Positions 8,432 to 17,258 of a stretch of DNA of 64,000 bases are shown here, in pieces. The translations under genes and the position numbers were made by a program. The notes under the pieces were generated by a model. It saw only the letters and a list, made by a program, of their open reading frames with translations. It had not been told where the DNA came from and searched no databases. Numbering within the stretch: the stretch's first letter is position 1; every line of letters starts with the position of its first letter. Source of the stretch: Cryobacterium sp. CG_9.6 (GTDB taxonomy: Bacteria; Actinomycetota; Actinomycetes; Actinomycetales; Microbacteriaceae); assembly GCF_029893365.1 (NCBI RefSeq), contig NZ_JARXUZ010000001.1:806001-870000 (forward strand), in the 5' to 3' direction.

Positions 8432-11242
8432 GTGGCCTCAATTTTGGAAAAGGTTCTTCGTGTTGGCGAGGGGCGCGTTCTTCGGCGCCTCGAAAACTAC
8501 GCAAAAGCCATCAACGCGCTGGAGGACGACTTCAGCCACCTCACCGATGACGAACTCAAGAATGAGACCGTCACCCTGCGGGAGCGCTACTCGGCCGGGG
8601 AGTCGCTCGACGACCTGCTGCCAGAGGCCTTCGCCGCGGTGCGCGAGGCCAGCACCCGCACGCTGGGGCTGCGTCACTTCGACGTTCAGCTGATGGGTGG
8701 TGCCGCCCTGCACCTCGGCAACATCGCCGAGATGAAGACCGGTGAGGGCAAGACCCTCGTGGCCACGACAGCCGCCTACCTCAACGCCATCACCAGCCGC
8801 GGCGTGCACGTCATCACGGTGAACGACTACCTCGCGAGCTACCAGAGCGAGCTGATGGGCCGCGTTTTCCGCGCGCTGGGCATGACAACCGGATGCATCC
8901 TCTCGGGTCAGACCCCGCCTCAGCGCCGCGAGATGTACGAGTGCGACATTACGTACGGCACGAACAATGAGTTCGGTTTCGATTACCTCCGCGACAACAT
9001 GGCGTGGCAGGCCTCCGACATGGTGCAGCGCGGCCACTACTTCGCCATCGTCGACGAGGTGGACTCGATCCTCATCGATGAGGCCCGCACGCCCCTCATC
9101 ATCTCGGGTCCCGCATCCGGTGAGGCTAACCGCTGGTTCACCGAGTTCGCCAGCCTGTCCAAGCGACTCGTTCCTGATGAGGACTTCGAGGTCGATGAGA
9201 AAAAGCGCACCATTGGTGTGCTTGAGCCCGGCATTGAAAAGGTCGAGGACTACCTCGGCATCGACAACCTCTACGAGTCGGCCAACACCCCGCTGATTTC
9301 GTTCTTGAACAACGCCATCAAGGCCAACGCCCTGTTCAAGAAGGACAAGGACTACGTCGTCATGAACGGCGAGGTGCTCATTGTCGACGAGCACACCGGG
9401 CGCATCTTGATGGGCCGTCGCTACAACGAGGGTATTCACCAGGCCATCGAGGCCAAGGAGGGCGTGGCCGTCAAGGCCGAGAACCAGACACTTGCCACGG
9501 TCACCCTGCAGAACTACTTCCGCCTCTACTCGAAGATCTCCGGGATGACCGGAACCGCCGAGACCGAGGCCGCCGAGTTCATGAGCACCTACAAGCTCGG
9601 TGTCGTGTCGATCCCCACCAACAAGCCGATGCAGCGCATCGACCAGTCGGACCTCATTTACAAGAATGAGGAGGCGAAGTTCACCCAGGTGGTCGAGGAT
9701 ATCGCCGCCCGCCATGAAAAGGGCCAGCCCGTTCTCGTGGGTACCACGAGCGTCGAGAAGAGCGAATACCTCTCCCGCCTGCTCGCCAAAAAGGGCGTGC
9801 GCCACGAGGTGCTCAACGCCAAGAACCACGCCCGTGAGGCGGCCATCGTTGCCCAGGCCGGACGCCTCGGCTCCGTGACCGTGGCCACGAACATGGCCGG
9901 CCGTGGTACCGACGTGATGCTCGGTGGCAACGCCGAGTTCATTGCCGTTGCCGACATGAACGCCAAGGGCCTGAGCCCCGTGGAAACGCCCGAGGAGTAT
10001 GAGACCGCCTGGGACGATGTTTTTGCTTCGGTCAAGGAGAAGGTGCACGAGGAGGCCGAGAAGGTCATCGCGGCCGGAGGCCTGTATGTGCTCGGCACCG
10101 AGCGCCACGAGTCCCGCCGTATTGACAACCAGCTGCGCGGTCGCAGCGGCCGTCAGGGTGACCCGGGAGAAAGCCGCTTCTATCTCTCGCTCACCGACGA
10201 CCTTATGCGCCTCTTCAACGCCGGTGCCGCCGAGAGCCTGATGGGCCGTCAGGGCGTGCCCGATGACATGGCGATCGAGTCCAAGGTGGTGAGCCGGGCC
10301 ATCCGCTCTGCTCAGGCTCAGGTGGAGGGTCGCAACGCCGAGATCCGCAAGAACGTGCTGAAGTATGACGACGTACTCAACCGTCAGCGTGAGGCGATTT
10401 ACGGTGACCGTCGCCATATTCTTGAGGGTGACGACCTGCACGAGCGCACCCAGAAGTTCCTCGAAAACGTCGTCGACGAGGTGCTCGATGTGCACACCGG
10501 TGAGGGCAACGGGGACGACTGGGACTTCGACGCCATGTGGGTCGAGCTCAAGACGCTCTACCCCGTGGGGCTCACGATCGACGAGGTCGTTGCCGAAGCC
10601 GGCGACAAGGGTCGCATCAACCGTGACTTCATGCGCCGGGAGATTATTTCCGACGCCAAGCAGGCCTACCTGCGCCGCGAGGAGTCTCTCGGTTCGCCCG
10701 CCATGCGCGAGCTCGAGCGTCGCGTGGTGCTGTCGGTCATTGACCGTCGCTGGCGTGACCACCTCTACGAGATGGACTACCTGAAAGACGGCATCGGCCT
10801 GCGGGCCATGGCGCAGCGCGACCCGCTGGTGGAATACCAGCGCGAGGGCTTCGCCATGTTCCAGCAGATGATGGGCCAGATTCGCGAAGAGACGGTGGGA
10901 TTCCTGTTCAACCTCGAGGTTGAGGTCACTCAGGGGCCGGGCGCCGTGTCGGCTCCGGTCGTTGCGGCCAAGGGACTTGCACCGGCCGAGCAGGCCGACG
11001 CCAAGCTCAGCTACACCGCTCCGAGCGATTCCGGCGGAGTCGAGGTGCGCAACCAGCGCGGCCAGATTCAGCAGGCCGCCACGGATCGTGCGCGCCGCGT
11101 GGCGACCGAGGCCGCCGCTCCCGTCGCTGACCCGCAGGCCGACGCAGCACCCGCTCAGCGTGGTGCGTTCGGCCAGCGCGAGGGTGGCGACGCCGCTCCC
11201 GTGAACCGCGCGGAGCGTCGTCAGCAGGGCAAGAAGAAGTAA
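8432..11242 (+). CDS. secA: preprotein translocase ATPase SecA
   Basis: This 936-residue essential ATPase drives Sec-dependent export through SecYEG. It has Walker A TGEGKT (about 102-107), the DEAD-like box [15 protein letters not shown], the preprotein cross-linking domain, the second helicase motif [33 protein letters not shown] (IRA/arginine fingers), and the helical wing and scaffold. The C-terminal tail ends in a basic stretch ([12 protein letters not shown]) without the Cys-rich zinc motif of proteobacterial SecA, as is usual for actinobacterial SecA1. The GTG start at 8432 has GGAG about 8 nt upstream. Confidence 0.97.
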   Translation: MASILEKVLRVGEGRVLRRLENYAKAINALEDDFSHLTDDELKNETVTLRERYSAGESLDDLLPEAFAAVREASTRTLGLRHFDVQLMGGAALHLGNIAEMKTGEGKTLVATTAAYLNAITSRGVHVITVNDYLASYQSELMGRVFRALGMTTGCILSGQTPPQRREMYECDITYGTNNEFGFDYLRDNMAWQASDMVQRGHYFAIVDEVDSILIDEARTPLIISGPASGEANRWFTEFASLSKRLVPDEDFEVDEKKRTIGVLEPGIEKVEDYLGIDNLYESANTPLISFLNNAIKANALFKKDKDYVVMNGEVLIVDEHTGRILMGRRYNEGIHQAIEAKEGVAVKAENQTLATVTLQNYFRLYSKISGMTGTAETEAAEFMSTYKLGVVSIPTNKPMQRIDQSDLIYKNEEAKFTQVVEDIAARHEKGQPVLVGTTSVEKSEYLSRLLAKKGVRHEVLNAKNHAREAAIVAQAGRLGSVTVATNMAGRGTDVMLGGNAEFIAVADMNAKGLSPVETPEEYETAWDDVFASVKEKVHEEAEKVIAAGGLYVLGTERHESRRIDNQLRGRSGRQGDPGESRFYLSLTDDLMRLFNAGAAESLMGRQGVPDDMAIESKVVSRAIRSAQAQVEGRNAEIRKNVLKYDDVLNRQREAIYGDRRHILEGDDLHERTQKFLENVVDEVLDVHTGEGNGDDWDFDAMWVELKTLYPVGLTIDEVVAEAGDKGRINRDFMRREIISDAKQAYLRREESLGSPAMRELERRVVLSVIDRRWRDHLYEMDYLKDGIGLRAMAQRDPLVEYQREGFAMFQQMMGQIREETVGFLFNLEVEVTQGPGAVSAPVVAAKGLAPAEQADAKLSYTAPSDSGGVEVRNQRGQIQQAATDRARRVATEAAAPVADPQADAAPAQRGAFGQREGGDAAPVNRAERRQQGKKK

Positions 11243-11263
11243 CGTTTCGCACCTGCCTCACCC

Positions 11264-11301
11264 CTATCGCCCCCGTGCCGCTTGCCGCACGGGGGCGATA
11301 G
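11264..11301. terminator. bidirectional terminator between secA and the Rv3235-family gene
   Basis: A perfect 15-bp stem, CTATCGCCCCCGTGC (11264-11278) with GCACGGGGGCGATAG (11287-11301), has an 8-nt loop. It lies between two convergent genes and can serve both. Confidence 0.85.
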
Positions 11302-11336
11302 CTCGTAAGGGCCAGCGGATGCTCCCTGCCGCGGTG

Positions 11337-11906
11337 TCACAACACGTTGATGGCGCTGGCCCGCCAGCGGGTGCCGACCGTTTCGAGGCGGATGGCCACG
11401 CACTGCACCCGCGGCTTTCCGTAGACCATCACGACGGCCTCGATCACCCCCTGCCGCGGTTCGGAGATGTGCACCCGACCAATCGCAATGACCGGTCGCT
11501 GAGGTTTCAGGCCTTTCAACGCCCGGGCCCGTGCGGTCAGGACGACACGGGTGAGCAGATGCTTGAAAGCGTCATCGCTCATCCACCGGGCAAGCTGCTC
11601 AAGTTCGCGAGCGCCGGCCATCACTTCCATCACGCCGCGGGTGAGGTTGATAAGCAGCGGTTCGGGGTCGGGCATGTGCAGGGGATCGGACGATCCGGGT
11701 GCCGGGGGGACGGACGCGGATGAAATCGGCACGGATCTTATGGGCACTGACGGCGGTGCAGCTCCGGCGCGACGCATGGCCTGCGCGTTAAAATCCTGGG
11801 GTGCTGGCTCTGGATATAAGCTCATGGCCACTTCCGGTGTTGGTCTGGTGCCCGGGCTGTCTATGTGGCGATCACTCAACCAGTTCCGGGCGAGTCTGTC
11901 CAGCAT
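11337..11906 (-). CDS. Rv3235-family small protein
   Basis: This protein of up to 189 residues has a poorly conserved Pro/Ser-rich N-terminus and a conserved C-terminal domain of about 110 residues (NLTRGVMEVMAGARELEQLA ... HISEPRQGVIEAVVMVY) matching the actinobacterial Rv3235 family, which is also encoded near secA in mycobacteria. The function is unknown; it is probably cytoplasmic. An internal ATG at 11825 (MSLYPEPAPQ) has GGAAG at good spacing and may be the true start. It is convergent with secA and divergent from the next gene. Confidence 0.7.
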   Translation of the reverse strand: MLDRLARNWLSDRHIDSPGTRPTPEVAMSLYPEPAPQDFNAQAMRRAGAAPPSVPIRSVPISSASVPPAPGSSDPLHMPDPEPLLINLTRGVMEVMAGARELEQLARWMSDDAFKHLLTRVVLTARARALKGLKPQRPVIAIGRVHISEPRQGVIEAVVMVYGKPRVQCVAIRLETVGTRWRASAINVL

Positions 11907-11950
11907 TTTTATGCCCTGTGGATAACCTCACGGCCGGGTGAGCGACCCGC

Positions 11951-11956
11951 TAGGGT
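11951..11956 (+). promoter_or_regulatory. -10 box TAGGGT of a leaderless transcript
   Basis: TAGGGT is followed by exactly 6 nt and then the GTG at 11963. This is the spacing expected when transcription starts on the start codon. Confidence 0.5.
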
Positions 11957-11962
11957 CATCGT

Positions 11963-12586
11963 GTGCGCTGGGACAACCTCTTCGACGATCTCGAAGGCCA
12001 ACTCGAACGCGAGCTGACCGCCGAGGAGAGCGACCTGCGTGCGGAACAGGAGCGGCATCGCCTGGGCGGGCTCACCCTGCGGTCGCGGCTCATGGTGCTG
12101 AGCCTCGGACCGAGCGGTGCCGCCACGGTGCGCCTCGCACTCACCACGGGGCACACGGTCATTGTTCGGGCTACGACCTTTGGCCGTGACTGGTTCGCCG
12201 CCGACCTCTTCACGACGGAGGAGACCGGTGCCCGGACTGCTGCGGGCGGTGGGTCCCAGTGCGTGGTGCCGCTCGCGAGCGTTGCCGGCCTGCTCCTCAC
12301 GGCCGACCAGGTGGAGCGCTCCCTCGGACCCGAGGTGGAGTCACCGTCCGCCGCGCGCCTGTCCGATCGGATCGGCCTCCCGTTCGTACTACGTGATCTC
12401 TGTCGTCGCCGAGCGAGCCTCGAAATTCACACCCCGAACGCCGTCCTCACGGGCACGATTGACCGGGTGGGCCGGGACCACCTGGACCTCGCTGTGCATC
12501 CTGCGGGTGCCCTGCGCCGGACCCCGAACGTGGAGCACTACCGCGTGCTACCCCTCGACCAGATGGCTTTCATCAAGCTCGTCTGA
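11963..12586 (+). CDS. conserved actinobacterial protein of unknown function
   Basis: This 207-residue soluble protein begins with a charged helix (MRWDNLFDDLEGQLERELTA), then beta-rich segments (LRSRLMVLSLGPSGAATVRL, VIVRATTFGRDWFAADLF) and a C-terminal piece (EIHTPNAVLTGTIDRVGRDHLD) reminiscent of small beta-barrels. No catalytic motif is recognised. The secA-proximal position is shared with related genomes in my recollection. The GTG start fits a leaderless mRNA (TAGGGT 6 nt upstream). It is convergent with the BldC-like HTH gene. Confidence 0.7.
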   Translation: MRWDNLFDDLEGQLERELTAEESDLRAEQERHRLGGLTLRSRLMVLSLGPSGAATVRLALTTGHTVIVRATTFGRDWFAADLFTTEETGARTAAGGGSQCVVPLASVAGLLLTADQVERSLGPEVESPSAARLSDRIGLPFVLRDLCRRRASLEIHTPNAVLTGTIDRVGRDHLDLAVHPAGALRRTPNVEHYRVLPLDQMAFIKLV

Positions 12587-12614
12587 CCCGGGCGTATACG
12601 CGGCCGCTGTGCGA

Positions 12615-12923
12615 CTAGTCTCGGGGCTCGGAGGAGCGGTGGGCCTCTGGCCGCAGGATTCGACCGCCGGAGAGCTCGGGAATGTTGCCAAAATCGGACT
12701 GTTCCCACAGCGACAGCCGCCGAGCCTCTTCGTATTTTGCCTCGATGTAGGACTCCAGCACGAGACGCTCGACGCGCCAGAGGTGCGAGGTTCCGATTCG
12801 AATGGCGGGAAGTTCGTTGCTGCGCACCAGTTCCAGTGCCTCAGCGGGCGTAATGGCCAGAATCTCAGCCGTGTCGGCGAGCGTGAGGAACCGCCCGAGC
12901 GCCGCGTCGTCCGAATCGTCCAT
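12615..12923 (-). CDS. helix-turn-helix (excisionase/BldC-like) DNA-binding protein
   Basis: This small protein (102 residues from the ATG at 12923) has a MerR-type winged HTH near the start: FLTLADTAEILAITPAEALE, then VRSNELPAIRIG and LWRVERLVLESYIEAKY. This is the layout of BldC/AlpA-type proteins. A longer frame reaching 13085 is rejected because conservation-like sequence begins only here and a GATAAT box sits exactly 6 nt upstream, indicating a leaderless mRNA. It is divergent from the SAF/CpaE-like pair, which it might regulate; that is inference. Confidence 0.8.
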   Translation of the reverse strand: MDDSDDAALGRFLTLADTAEILAITPAEALELVRSNELPAIRIGTSHLWRVERLVLESYIEAKYEEARRLSLWEQSDFGNIPELSGGRILRPEAHRSSEPRD

Positions 12924-12929
12924 GCGTTG

Positions 12930-12935
12930 ATTATC
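12930..12935 (-). promoter_or_regulatory. -10 box GATAAT of the leaderless HTH transcript
   Basis: On the minus strand GATAAT is followed by 6 nt (CAACGC) and the ATG at 12923. Confidence 0.5.
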
Positions 12936-13051
12936 CGCTGAACACTCACTTTTGGGGAGAATGACTTTGCCCTGTGGATAACTCTCCGGCGCACGTAAAA
13001 CCCGGGCACGATAGAGCCAGTGAGCACGGGTGACCACCAGTGAGGATACGG

Positions 13052-13771
13052 ATGAAGAACGCGGCACGCACGCGAAAACGAGCACGGCTCTGGTTCGACC
13101 CTCGATTCGGTATCGGACTCGTGCTCGTGGTGGCGTCGATTGCCGGGGTTGCCGTGATCGTCACAACGGCTGACCGCACGACCGAGGTGTATGTGGCATC
13201 GTCAGCCCTCCTCGCGGGCACCCGCATTGAATCGAGCGATCTGCAGCTTGCCCACGTGCGGCTCGGCGATACCGCCACGAAGTACCTGACCCCGGCACTG
13301 TTACCTTCCGACGGCCTCATCGTCACCCGCACGGTTCAGGCGGGGGAGCTGGTTCCCACCGCCGCGGTCGGAACGGTGGCGGGGGCATCCGTGACGAGCG
13401 TCGTGGTGATGGTGCGACCCAACCTCGCCGAGTCGATTGCGCCGGGCTCGCTCGTGGACGTCTGGGCGGCCCAGAGAGTCGCGGCCTCCCAGTTCGCTCC
13501 GCCGGAGGTGCTCGTGCCGTCGGCCGTGGTGGTGCGGGTGATTGCACCAACCGGTCTGATGGCCTCGTCCGACGGCCAGTCCGTGGAGATCATGGTGCCC
13601 AAAGGTGTGGTGGGCCCCGTGCTGGAGTCGATTGCCAACGGTGACGTGGTGTCGGTCGTTGCCGTGGATACGCCGCTGACCACGTCGGAGGGCAGCGACG
13701 TCGCCGGCACACCCGCGCCGAGCCCTGTTCCGAGCCCCACACCGACAGCGCCGTTGACCGGGAGCAACTGA
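13052..13771 (+). CDS. SAF domain protein, CpaB/RcpC-like
   Basis: This 239-residue membrane-anchored protein has one TM near the N-terminus (about 18-42, FGIGLVLVVASIAGVAVIV) and then a SAF domain (VYVASSALLAGTRIESSDLQ ... GLIVTRTVQAGELVP) as in CpaB/RcpC pilus-assembly proteins. The C-terminal tail is Ser/Pro/Thr-rich. The ATG at 13052 is preferred over a GTG at 13040 because GAGGA lies 5 nt before it. The next gene is a CpaE-like ATPase starting 2 nt after the stop, but no pilin, CpaF or TadB/C gene is nearby, so this is an orphan pair. Confidence 0.8.
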   Translation: MKNAARTRKRARLWFDPRFGIGLVLVVASIAGVAVIVTTADRTTEVYVASSALLAGTRIESSDLQLAHVRLGDTATKYLTPALLPSDGLIVTRTVQAGELVPTAAVGTVAGASVTSVVVMVRPNLAESIAPGSLVDVWAAQRVAASQFAPPEVLVPSAVVVRVIAPTGLMASSDGQSVEIMVPKGVVGPVLESIANGDVVSVVAVDTPLTTSEGSDVAGTPAPSPVPSPTPTAPLTGSN

Positions 13772-13773
13772 CC

Positions 13774-15021
13774 GTGGCCGCGATCATACTGGTGCTTGAC
13801 CGCCACACGGAAGATCGGCTGCTGGCCGATATCGTGGAGCAGGGGCACTCGGTCCTAGCCCAGGTGCGCACGGCGGCAGAGTGTATGCTCGCCCTGGCCC
13901 ACATCGCACCCAGTGTGCTTGTTGTGGGGGCGCGACGCGAGACCCTCACGGGGGAGCTGCTGTCGGCGTGTGACGGGCGGGGCATCCGCGTGATTGCACT
14001 GGCGGCATCAGACCGGGATCGTCGCTACGCGGCCACCCTGGGGCTGCTCGAGGTCCTCGACGCCGCGGTGGCCTGGCCCGAGATTGAGGCGCTGGTGCAT
14101 GGCGGCGTGGTGGTGCCGATGCGCGTGGGCGACCGGGGGCGCTCGGTGGGTGCTCCGCGGGCGGGCCGAGTCGTGGCGGTGTGGGGGCCAACTGGAGCTC
14201 CCGGTCGCACGACGCTGGCCATCAACATTGCGGCCGAGATTGCAGCGGCCGGGCACACGGTGGCGCTGGCTGATGCCGACACGTATAGCGGCTCGGTTGC
14301 CGCAAGCCTCGGCATGCTCGACGAGGCACCGGGTTTCGCAGCCGCGTGCCGGTTGGCCGGTTCGGACAGCCTCACCCAGTCCGAGTTCGAACGCATCGCC
14401 CAGCGCTACAACTCACCGCAGGGTGCTTTCTGGGTGCTCACCGGCCTGGGGCGGCCCTCGCGGTGGCCGGAACTCTCGGCGGAGCGGGTGACGAGAACCA
14501 TCGAGGCTTTGCGACTGTGGGTCGACTACGTGGTCATTGACACCGGCTTCAATTTAGAGAGCGACGAAGAGCTCTCGAGCGATGTTTTCGCGCCGAGACG
14601 CAACGCTGCCACGGTGACGGCCCTGCGCGCGGCCGACCATGTGGTGGCGTGTGGGCTCGCCGATCCGGTGGGAATGGGACGGTTTCTGCGCGCCTTTGGC
14701 GATCTGACCGACGTGATCAGCGATACCGCGGTGAGCGTGCTCATGAATCGTGTGCGCCAGAGCGCCGTGGGACTCGATCCGGCCGGTCAGGTGATCGGGG
14801 CGCTGCGGCGGTTCGGCGCCATTGAGGCTCCGGTACTGGTGCCGAACGACCAGGCGTCGCTGGATGTGGCGGTGCTGACCGGGCGCACGCTGCGAGACGC
14901 CGCCCCCAAGTCGCTCGCCCGAGCGAGCATTCGCCGCTTCGTGCTTACAACTCTGGTGGCTGCCCCGGCGGAGCGCACCGCCCGGCGTCGGTCGCTCGCC
15001 CGGACGCTGGTGCCTCGGTAG
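13774..15021 (+). CDS. CpaE/TadZ-like MinD-family P-loop protein with an atypical Walker A
   Basis: This 415-residue protein has an N-terminal receiver-like domain (about 1-115) and a ParA/MinD-type domain from about 128. The P-loop reads GPTGAPGRTTLAINIA: the invariant Lys of GKT is Arg and the signature lysine at the start of the motif is also absent. Downstream motifs remain (ALADADTYSGS, VIDTGFN). TadZ/CpaE proteins act as localisation hubs for Tad pili and several are known to be atypical ATPases. Here the only partner gene is the adjacent SAF protein. The GTG start follows the upstream stop by 2 nt. Confidence 0.82.
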   Translation: MAAIILVLDRHTEDRLLADIVEQGHSVLAQVRTAAECMLALAHIAPSVLVVGARRETLTGELLSACDGRGIRVIALAASDRDRRYAATLGLLEVLDAAVAWPEIEALVHGGVVVPMRVGDRGRSVGAPRAGRVVAVWGPTGAPGRTTLAINIAAEIAAAGHTVALADADTYSGSVAASLGMLDEAPGFAAACRLAGSDSLTQSEFERIAQRYNSPQGAFWVLTGLGRPSRWPELSAERVTRTIEALRLWVDYVVIDTGFNLESDEELSSDVFAPRRNAATVTALRAADHVVACGLADPVGMGRFLRAFGDLTDVISDTAVSVLMNRVRQSAVGLDPAGQVIGALRRFGAIEAPVLVPNDQASLDVAVLTGRTLRDAAPKSLARASIRRFVLTTLVAAPAERTARRRSLARTLVPR

Positions 15022-15060
15022 GTTGCTGCGCGTTGATCCTCGGAGCTGCGTCGTTGCGGG

Positions 15061-16671
15061 TCAATCCTCGAGGGGGATGACCTCCAGACCGCCGTTCGCT
15101 GCCGCCACGATGAGAACCCGCCCGGCCGTGACTCCGTCGAGGGCGCGTGCGAGTTGGTCGGGCGTGGTCGGGGTGTCGGTGGGGGCGGCATCCGCTCGAC
15201 GCCACACCGTGAGCTTGGCTCCGGTTGCGTCGGTCAGTGCTTCCTCCAGAAGATGAGACGGGGTACCGGCCACCAGCAGAATGCGGTGAATGCGCTGCTC
15301 GGGGCGCGGGGGAGCGAGCAAGCGATCACGGCGCCAGATCGCAAAATGGTAGGCGGCAACAAGGCCGGTTGCCACGAGCAGGCCCAGCGGTCCCCGCACC
15401 CGCGTGAGCAGATCGGTGCCGCTCGGATCGCCGAGAACCGCCTCAAAGAGCCGATAGCCGATCACCAGAAGGGTGATGATCGCTACCAGCGCGCTGACGC
15501 CGAACACCAGCACGAGGTACAGGCGCCGAGGGGTACTGCCCGCCTCGGCAGGGTCCACGGGCGCGCTGGGCTTCCACGCCAGCCACCAGACCGGGGCGCT
15601 CACCACGATCGCGCTCACTCCGCCGAGCAGCAGAGTGCGTGCGTCCGCACCCACGACCGAGGGCGCGAGGGCAGCCAGGAGAGCCGTGACGATCACGCCG
15701 ATGCCGGATGCCGCACCGATCAGACCGACCGCCGAGGTGACAATACGGATCGACAGCCGCGTGGTGGCGGAATAGAGGGCGGCGTGGCGGCGGTAGTAGG
15801 TGAGCACCAGGGCTCCGATGGCGCCGGCGGCCACCGCAAACCCCAACGTATCGAGCAGCTGTGGCACGGGTTCGGTGCGGTCGAACGCCAGCCGAAGCAG
15901 GCGGAAGAGCGCGGTCCCGGTGCCGCCAAGGGCGAACGCGGTGGGCAGCACGATCCCCACGATGACGAGGGCCACATCGGCCAGGCCGCCGCGGATACCG
16001 CGCGCGTCATCACGCAGCCAGTGCACCCACCACACTGCCGCGCCGCCGAGGCTCCAGATGAGCCCCTGCAGGGTTGTTTGCCACCAGGGATCACCGATGG
16101 TGGCGGTGGCCACCAGGCTGGCGACCGCGGCGTCGATGAGAGAGCCCAGTGCCGCGATCGCGCCGCCCGCGAAGATGATCAGGCCGAACACCGCGGCCAG
16201 CACGGGCGCGACCGAACGTAGACGGGTGGGACCTTTGCCGGGGTGCCGGGCCATCCGTCGGTGTGCCACCCAGATGCCGGCCCACACGACGCCCGTGGCA
16301 CACGCCGTGGGCTGCCAATCTGAACGAACCAGGGCTGCGGCCGTTACGAGCAGTGCACTTGTGAAGACCGCCAGGGACACGGTGGACATGACGGCCACGT
16401 AGAGGCCCCAGGCAACGGATGCCCGTTCCGTGTCCCCGAGTCGGCGCCACTGAATCCACCAGAGAACCGCGGCCAGCGGGCCGGCAATGAGCGCGAAGGC
16501 GAGCGAACGTGCAAGGCCGGCCACGTCACTGGAGACGAGCAGGTCCCCGCGATCCAGCAGGCGACTGAGAAGCCCGGCGAGGCCGATGGCCGCCACAATG
16601 AGGAGCGCGAACAGCAGACCATAAACCACCACTCGGCGAGCCGTGCGCTGAGCGGTCGGCGCGGCGGTCAC
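15061..16671 (-). CDS. DUF5671 polytopic membrane protein
   Basis: This 536-residue protein has about 12 hydrophobic segments. A motif of the form hydrophobic-A-x-x-WW-x-x-W recurs (AVLWWIQWRR, AAVWWVHWLR, APVWWLAWKP, VAAYHFAIWRR), marking internal DUF5671 repeats. The C-terminal 100 residues form a soluble tail. It is translationally coupled to the upstream small gene (ATGA overlap at 16668-16671). The function is unknown. Its tail runs against the CpaE-like gene, which is convergent. Confidence 0.8.
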   Translation of the reverse strand: MTAAPTAQRTARRVVVYGLLFALLIVAAIGLAGLLSRLLDRGDLLVSSDVAGLARSLAFALIAGPLAAVLWWIQWRRLGDTERASVAWGLYVAVMSTVSLAVFTSALLVTAAALVRSDWQPTACATGVVWAGIWVAHRRMARHPGKGPTRLRSVAPVLAAVFGLIIFAGGAIAALGSLIDAAVASLVATATIGDPWWQTTLQGLIWSLGGAAVWWVHWLRDDARGIRGGLADVALVIVGIVLPTAFALGGTGTALFRLLRLAFDRTEPVPQLLDTLGFAVAAGAIGALVLTYYRRHAALYSATTRLSIRIVTSAVGLIGAASGIGVIVTALLAALAPSVVGADARTLLLGGVSAIVVSAPVWWLAWKPSAPVDPAEAGSTPRRLYLVLVFGVSALVAIITLLVIGYRLFEAVLGDPSGTDLLTRVRGPLGLLVATGLVAAYHFAIWRRDRLLAPPRPEQRIHRILLVAGTPSHLLEEALTDATGAKLTVWRRADAAPTDTPTTPDQLARALDGVTAGRVLIVAAANGGLEVIPLED

Positions 16672-17135
16672 TTGGTCATCTCAGGCATCGGGCAGACGGT
16701 CAGTTCCCACGGGACGCTCATGATGCGCCACGATCCGTCGGCCTGAACAAGGCTCACGGTGCCGTCCGACTCGTAGCTGGACGAGCCGAACAGGCCCCCG
16801 TCGTAGGTGGTTGTCATGGTGATCACGACATCGGCGGTGTCGCCCCGCACCGTTGTGGATGCCAGCGCGATCCGCATCGAGTCGGTCGGTGCGGACTGGT
16901 TCCCGGCCACGCAGGTGTCCTCGGCCTCGGGACTGAGGTAGAGCGCAGCCTGTGCCTCATCCCCGCTCAGCACGGCCGCAGCATAGCGCTGCACGATTCC
17001 TTCCGGAGTGGAGGCGTCGAGTGGAGCCGGCTCGCCACGGGAGAACACCACTGCGAGAGCCACGATGACGAGGGCAGTGATGATGCCGATAATCACCAGA
17101 AGGGGACGATCGGGGCGGGACGATGTGGCGATCAT
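16668..17135 (-). CDS. membrane-anchored protein with a DUF4878/NTF2-like domain
   Basis: From the ATG at 17135 (GGATGAG just upstream as SD) the protein has 155 residues. It has one N-terminal TM (LLVIIGIITALVIVALAVVF) and an extracytoplasmic domain (TPEGIVQRYAAAVLSGDEAQ ... GDTADVVITMTTTYDG ... SWRIMSVPWELTVCP) resembling DUF4878-type NTF2-like lipoproteins, but without a lipobox. Two Cys residues outside the membrane could form a disulfide. It is coupled to the DUF5671 gene; the two probably work together, function unknown. Confidence 0.7.
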   Translation of the reverse strand: MIATSSRPDRPLLVIIGIITALVIVALAVVFSRGEPAPLDASTPEGIVQRYAAAVLSGDEAQAALYLSPEAEDTCVAGNQSAPTDSMRIALASTTVRGDTADVVITMTTTYDGGLFGSSSYESDGTVSLVQADGSWRIMSVPWELTVCPMPEMTK

Positions 17136-17258
17136 GTGCTCATCCTGCACCCGTTCTGCTCTTCGGGCGAGAAACGCGCCGCGTGGGGGCGGTGAACCCC
17201 GTGCCGGTGCGGCTGCGGCGGGTGTTTGGGCACGGCTGGCTAGCCTAGGCTATTGATC

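Noticed and set aside
8438..10762. 774-codon open frame antisense to secA
   Set aside because: It is a mirror of the high third-position GC of secA, and its sequence resembles no protein family. The same applies to long antisense frames over kgd (27887-29731), the S9 peptidase (20317-22281) and rsgA (22993-24216).
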